From: Marinomonas sp. SBI8L | Lineage (GTDB): Bacteria > Pseudomonadota > Gammaproteobacteria > Pseudomonadales > Marinomonadaceae | Direction of reading: 5' to 3' | Length of the DNA stretch: 64,000 nucleotides | Assembly: GCF_001624705.1 (NCBI RefSeq) | Contig: NZ_JSEO01000001.1 | Span: 438,980-502,979 of the forward strand | In this document: positions 62,801 through 64,000 of the stretch, piece after piece | Numbering within the stretch: position 1 is the stretch's first letter | Layout of the letters: every line of letters starts with the position of its first letter | Notes under the pieces: generated by a model | What the model was told of the DNA's origin: nothing | The model's database searches: none | The model's input: only the letters and a program-made list of their open reading frames with translations | Translations under genes and position numbers: made by a program

Positions 62801-64000
62801 GCCAGTTTGAGCCGTAATCACGCCCGTGTTAGCATTGCTCAAGGCCTGCGTCGTCAGTGTCGCTGTTTGACCTGCTAACGCCCCTTGGTTATCCAGCGAA
62901 GTTGTCGCACTCACATCAAGCACGCCCTCTTTTGCTAGTACCACGGCATTTTGAGCATTTGTCAGTGTGTTTGTACTTAATGTGACGCCTTTACCTGAGA
63001 TACTGCCGTTATTCGCCAGCGTAGTTGTGGTAAGACTAAGATCACCTGCTTGTGCCGCAATCACACCCGTCCCCTGATTGGTAAAGATCTCACTCACAAG
63101 CGTTACATCACTGCCCGCTAATGACCCTGTGTTCGTCAAGGTATCCGCATCAACATCCAGTTCACCCGCTTGGGCAATCACTACCGCATTCTGTTGATTC
63201 GTCAGCGTATCTGTCTTAATTGTCGCAGACTGTCCTGCCAAGCTACCCGCATTATCTAGGCTATTGGTTGTTACACTCAGTTTGTCGGTTTGTGCTGAGA
63301 TCACGCCCGTTTGATGATTTGCCACTGTCGCAGCATTCACGGTCACCGCGTTACCACCGATGGCACCGCGATTGACTAAGCCATTCACCAAGGTAATCAC
63401 GACATCACCCGCTTGAGCAATCAAGGTAGCACCTGCTAGGTTTTCAAGCACATTGGCCACAAGTGCCACACTTGAACCCGCTAATGTACCCGCGTTATCA
63501 AGGGTCTGGGTATCCAGTGCCAATACCCCACCTTGTGCACTCATGACACCTGTCGCGCTGTTGGTAATACGGGTACTGACATCCAGATCAATCGATTTTG
63601 CACCGATCGCCCCATCATTCGTCAGAGTTTGGGTATCAAGGTCTAAGGTGCCACCATTGGCCACCATGACAGCATTGCCATTATTGCTGATCGTATTCGC
63701 ATTCAGAATCATGTCATTACCAGACAGTGAACCCGTATTGACGATCTTTTGGCTCGCCGCATTTGATTGCGCTGAGACCTGTAAACGGCCTGCTTGAGCG
63801 GCAACCACACCTTGGCGGTTATTATTCAGTTCATTCACGGTCAATGTGACATCAGAACCCGCAAGAGACCCATCGTTGTTGATGGTGCCTGTGGTGATCG
63901 CTAATTCACCATTTTCAGCGATCACAACGGCATCTGCTTGGTTATCTAATGAGCCTGTGTTTAGGGTCAGACTTTGTCCTGATAAGGTACCGCTGTTATC
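53852..64000 (-). CDS. cdiA: CdiA-type giant contact-dependent inhibition toxin, 5' end beyond window
   Basis: At least 3382 residues; the frame is open to the window edge, so no start is visible. From the N-terminal side: FHA-1 repeats (61600-64000, units like 'LDNQGTLAG...L.NQ..GVI.AQ.G'), then a divergent stretch (60600-61600), nine 34-residue repeats (59579-60496), a receptor-binding-like segment (58960-59580, 'NPVFTSYTNFVSSQYMLDRMG'), FHA-2 haemagglutinin repeats (56400-58900), and a pre-toxin region with HELSHAID (55132-55155). The C-terminal toxin (53852-54160) has an HNH-type nuclease pattern, 'ELHHVEPQR' and 'LTPDQHGEVDPFRH'. No VENN motif is seen. It would be exported by a CdiB partner outside this window and kill neighbours by DNA cleavage. 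Confidence 0.9.
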   Translation of the reverse strand, partial: DNSGTLSGQSLTLNTGSLDNQADAVVIAENGELAITTGTINNDGSLAGSDVTLTVNELNNNRQGVVAAQAGRLQVSAQSNAASQKIVNTGSLSGNDMILNANTISNNGNAVMVANGGTLDLDTQTLTNDGAIGAKSIDLDVSTRITNSATGVMSAQGGVLALDTQTLDNAGTLAGSSVALVANVLENLAGATLIAQAGDVVITLVNGLVNRGAIGGNAVTVNAATVANHQTGVISAQTDKLSVTTNSLDNAGSLAGQSATIKTDTLTNQQNAVVIAQAGELDVDADTLTNTGSLAGSDVTLVSEIFTNQGTGVIAAQAGDLSLTTTTLANNGSISGKGVTLSTNTLTNAQNAVVLAKEGVLDVSATTSLDNQGALAGQTATLTTQALSNANTGVITAQTGKLTLDTQTTDNSGTLSGQSAHLKANTLTNQAGAKAVANTGLLSIESQDMTNHAVIAGASIEADTTTLINHQGAAFVAQQNQLDIETEQLNNKGTLAGIGLDVTAKTLINAQNAVMSGQTGASSLVTDTLDNQGTLAGTGLAITTDSVLNQQTGVIAGLTGELVIDTQNIDNHGTLSGQSANLITPTITNRDTGVIVTQGGQLKATTQTIDNAGTLGGTSTDLTATAQFTNQAGAVLASNGGVLGINTHTLENQGSLSGTGISLSGTRINNHASGVIAAKAQGLTTQVTQIENAGTLSGDLAQLNVDTLNNTGDGVIETSVGTLTIDAQNVTNQSAILAASGDIKATNLTNQQNAVILSQNGAMAIKTTAGLDNYGAISGQALTLNTGNLYNRGGDALILGQQALNVTSLGTVYNYDGSVLYSLDNATFDVAGTLQNTSATIEADGDLSIAATRILNERKAFEVGYEQTSKNLSYTSGSWSGRNTGYRSTQRRSPTYYNLTETTITPYISKNSDSGNILAGGNIHLKGVIDNNYSTISAGENLTYEGSLNNTAYTANQSVETNGTSTVTIIDTWCSRIEDRSPGEGGGPRNCEERSSRSTNHVSAYSKPTTSISVNLASATFTANGNITGKALSVSTDKAAASASAVALESVAATGQSVVVIDTGEAANVVESNAGTAAVLSDVKAPSSNTPIKLSAQNTPDLSNAGSLVSAVASLDNSEALDLALLSQNVASGNSSEIKTGQTNLDNLGQVNNVEALNLNSVSAKTATQLSSDATNAEIGEVTQAERVAANNLTNDNIDGVSALGSDVTQADIGNVKQANSVQKNNLGEVSTLSAQALANSAAEANVGDVTDAASAQTLNVNSVVVKSAGTLAGDATVAEVGDIAQANRAQAVQLNGVSVTASASLSEGATQANIGEVAQATNTNISSIANDLVKSAKTLSDEAALAELGQIAQANSAEQVSFSAVEVGPAGELAGDAKQANLGNVAQAAVIQKTHLNSVAVKATQSLSADAEKTQLGEVAHANIVTDVAIKAASVDARQTLSADANETNLGDIASINEAQAIDLSELTDSAKKASQAGVAETAQTVVVSGFNNIGGPGDLDIEVQTSEWDGAENWHGKSAWNGQSSWQDANVDDLISGSTKALFDVVDSPDQNYLIETNPVFTSYTNFVSSQYMLDRMGIGGETSTKTLGDGFYEQRLIKNQIVELTGKQFIGTNKSADEQYAALMDNAIEAFDDLALSPGVSLSQEQIAQLQEPIVWMIEETVQTESGPQQALVPRVYLPPSMDLMLREDGALVAANNISIEVNGQLVNSGQIKADNNLILSGQNISNTGKVSAGETMVLTAENDITSTGGALSASNLAINAGNDAILAATDVVANLNLSINAGNDVLLESIESTSVSYKAPDHKTISVNHDVTNISAGNISINAGNDFIASGSSIAATGDFAINAQDIAFNAVQSTQSTKLSGRDFSQSSSLLNHQVADISAANIDFNAGGAFTAQGTQFDVLNDFSLKADDIAFNAVIDTTDFSRFTGGGWNSSVTKKHTESLTGTTFDVGNNLTLLSQNDIVSKGSDLTAGGNIQLGAFGDVILAAEQTTQTDYSQVKSKKSGTFSSKKKITTTSKTVTENIGTTLNSGGNITIQSFDDVLFAASNANAGGDVTVSAAGNIDLLSEVDQTSYQQASSTKRSFSQSTRNSGFVDQSAASSSINALGNIQLNSGNNVLLEGADLLAGNQLSIGGQAIAQTATGDLIEDSLGNLLTQDGTKANDVTITTQALEDKSWNKKSSGLRGAFADLAKGVAVIAGNMGIKTEIEIGSGTSSSTQTTTQRGSTINANELDIRAFDELAIVGSEVNVAGAANLEANNIIIDAAKEQSVQTESSTIHTVSSDGASLGEDEITLMSLAETSRTESTTTSTTDWSGSSLNVGSLTAKAAGALAILGSSLNVAGETSLEADSVLVGGRQNTVEVTETSKEEIETFTVGVKNAYLDIAFAVKALKDATEGLSDAKDAYKEAKAKVAQGRLMKADLDYYKANVVAATAGVANARLAVYGAGAAATAAASSSMGTGFYANAGTQLTVTESSETTTENTWQGSNLNLGGDARIQSASSIDLEGSAILAGANLSLDADEINLTAGESTNEMRSNSSTRTLSASASTTGSVSASASSSKTKASSQDTFYENSLISAASLSTNSDSLTLKGANIDAITAEFNTNNLVVESLQNTSNSKSETKGVNVGFGGATASTDKAGNKVEGSFGLSSLGLDSNKSNASRTWVDQQSSITGDNLTINTQDTKLVGGLIASNTDDLTLNTQTLTVSDIEDHDKSKNKGFNLSGSSGSTTVGGTYNGFDKAQTTLATIGEGQVTVGGQSIDEQAEFAGLNRDAEQSQIITKDIELGGLDATVTLDHRVLSEEGRDQIAEDILKTGMITDAVVLAATTDRVGFTDIGGEIVKNDKTYETLKTKIASDPSLAEALQDPSISPAEKEKVLNELTRAVLVELGYTDGAEYDNNIIADKGALGVEDGQVGSVAGFYSEETKDSYINDANIDSIKKLVEVGGHELSHAIDDKDGSNYSKADNETYADSYGENFADYTNLAVDINGYDDGVSLSNNHVGNTSAQVASKTAEFKSLDREKGDYYLKETEMSSLVNGLIQCNGNTDCIKSQRNKYQETSIQNSNSLIADCASGKGACTEKSRDHARAIVSYQNGEFDAFETGTLEEHTLAYFHNENLKEKNDAGVAIVAGQAKKAALERGLSLERANEIAAITAATVSVVAGGKKSKKGVTGTSVSTNTSARTNTSASTNTSANTNASASVNTAKKAEETGSAVAVKDKDVGEAGQRPTSDNVVAQGEGASKGELEDTNKAESKVLASTAKSEIKFKRWKNGEAIDKPMPDGSAPSWNTVRSRYWKNRAVSSNGEFSDDNIMRMREGNAPLDFNPRTSKFESRELHHVEPQRVNGSNSPLNLRELTPDQHGEVDPFRHTVPTTRGIR
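54387..54476 (-). repeat. 18-bp tandem repeat, five units, in CdiA linker
   Basis: Five 18-bp units (54387-54404 ... 54459-54476) code for the Thr/Ser/Ala/Asn linker 'NTSASTNTSANTNAS' type just before the toxin. Slippage would change the linker length without a frame shift. Confidence 0.9.
59579..60496 (-). repeat. Nine 102-bp (34-residue) repeats in the CdiA stalk
   Basis: Unit starts fall at 60496, 60394, 60292, 60190, 60088, 59986, 59884, 59782 and 59680, exactly 102 bp apart. Each begins with a 'xLSxDA' type pattern followed by 'xxAxLGxIAQAN' and a variable 'VxLxxVxVxA' part. A partial tenth unit lies upstream to about 60586. DNA identity between units is low while the protein pattern is kept. 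Confidence 0.93.
61600..64000 (-). repeat. FHA-1 (Fil_haemagg) repeat region of CdiA
   Basis: Imperfect repeats of about 40 residues, with recurrent 'NAGTLAG', 'NQxxAVIxAQxG' and 'LDVxAxTLxN' pieces. They form the beta-helical stalk. Codons stay in frame up to the window end. Confidence 0.85.

Overview
The window looks like the chromosome of a marine gammaproteobacterium of the Oceanospirillales, most likely Marinomonas or a close relative. The grounds are a low-to-moderate GC content, many LysR regulators, a BCCT osmolyte carrier, a LodB-like flavoprotein and typical gammaproteobacterial families. This assignment is inference from gene content; no rRNA or tRNA gene was found.

Layout. 0-13 kb: small metabolic and transport modules, each with its own regulator. 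These are an N-acetyltransferase (cut by the window start), an ArsR/MFS pair with three palindromes between the genes, a kelch protein, an oxidoreductase/ABM-monooxygenase pair opposite a LysR gene, an MRJP-like secreted protein, and a LysR gene opposite isochorismatase, NhaC and EamA genes. 13-16 kb: a double-ATPase (YejF-like) gene without permeases and two small genes. 16-26 kb: a complete guanidine assimilation locus, comprising a guanidine-I (ykkC) riboswitch, an ABC importer, two carboxyguanidine deiminase-type subunits, a second riboswitch of the guanidine-II (mini-ykkC) type, a guanidine/urea carboxylase and an allophanate hydrolase. Together they would import guanidine, carboxylate it with biotin/ATP, deiminate it to allophanate and release ammonia and CO2.

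26-40 kb: LysR genes, two adjacent genes each broken by one in-frame stop (a Crp-like regulator and a DUF1772 membrane protein), a cupin/AhpD pair, an orphan sugar-binding protein, an orphan possible toxin, a LodB-like flavoprotein, three overlapping or nearly overlapping micro-genes, unknown membrane/zinc-ribbon proteins, a Na/Pi symporter, and a chemoreceptor gene flanked by a duplicated 0.31-kb block. 40-53 kb: an accessory stretch with relics of a REP-associated transposase (RAYT) family, a BCCT transporter, an AttE/F/H-like ABC-lipoprotein cassette of visibly different base use, a pesticin/lysozyme-like effector with an LprI-like immunity gene, an intact RAYT gene, an IS110 remnant and a tandem array of RAYT-head/REP copies.

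53-64 kb: the 3' three kilocodons of a giant CdiA-type contact-dependent inhibition protein on the minus strand, ending in an HNH-like nuclease toxin and followed by an overlapping candidate immunity gene. Between its two FHA repeat regions it carries nine exact-period 34-residue repeats. The 5' end and any cdiB lie beyond the window.

The most notable items are the two different guanidine riboswitch classes in one locus, the 34-residue repeats in the presumed receptor-binding part of CdiA, the effector-immunity pair, and the RAYT/REP-driven fragmentation around 40-53 kb.
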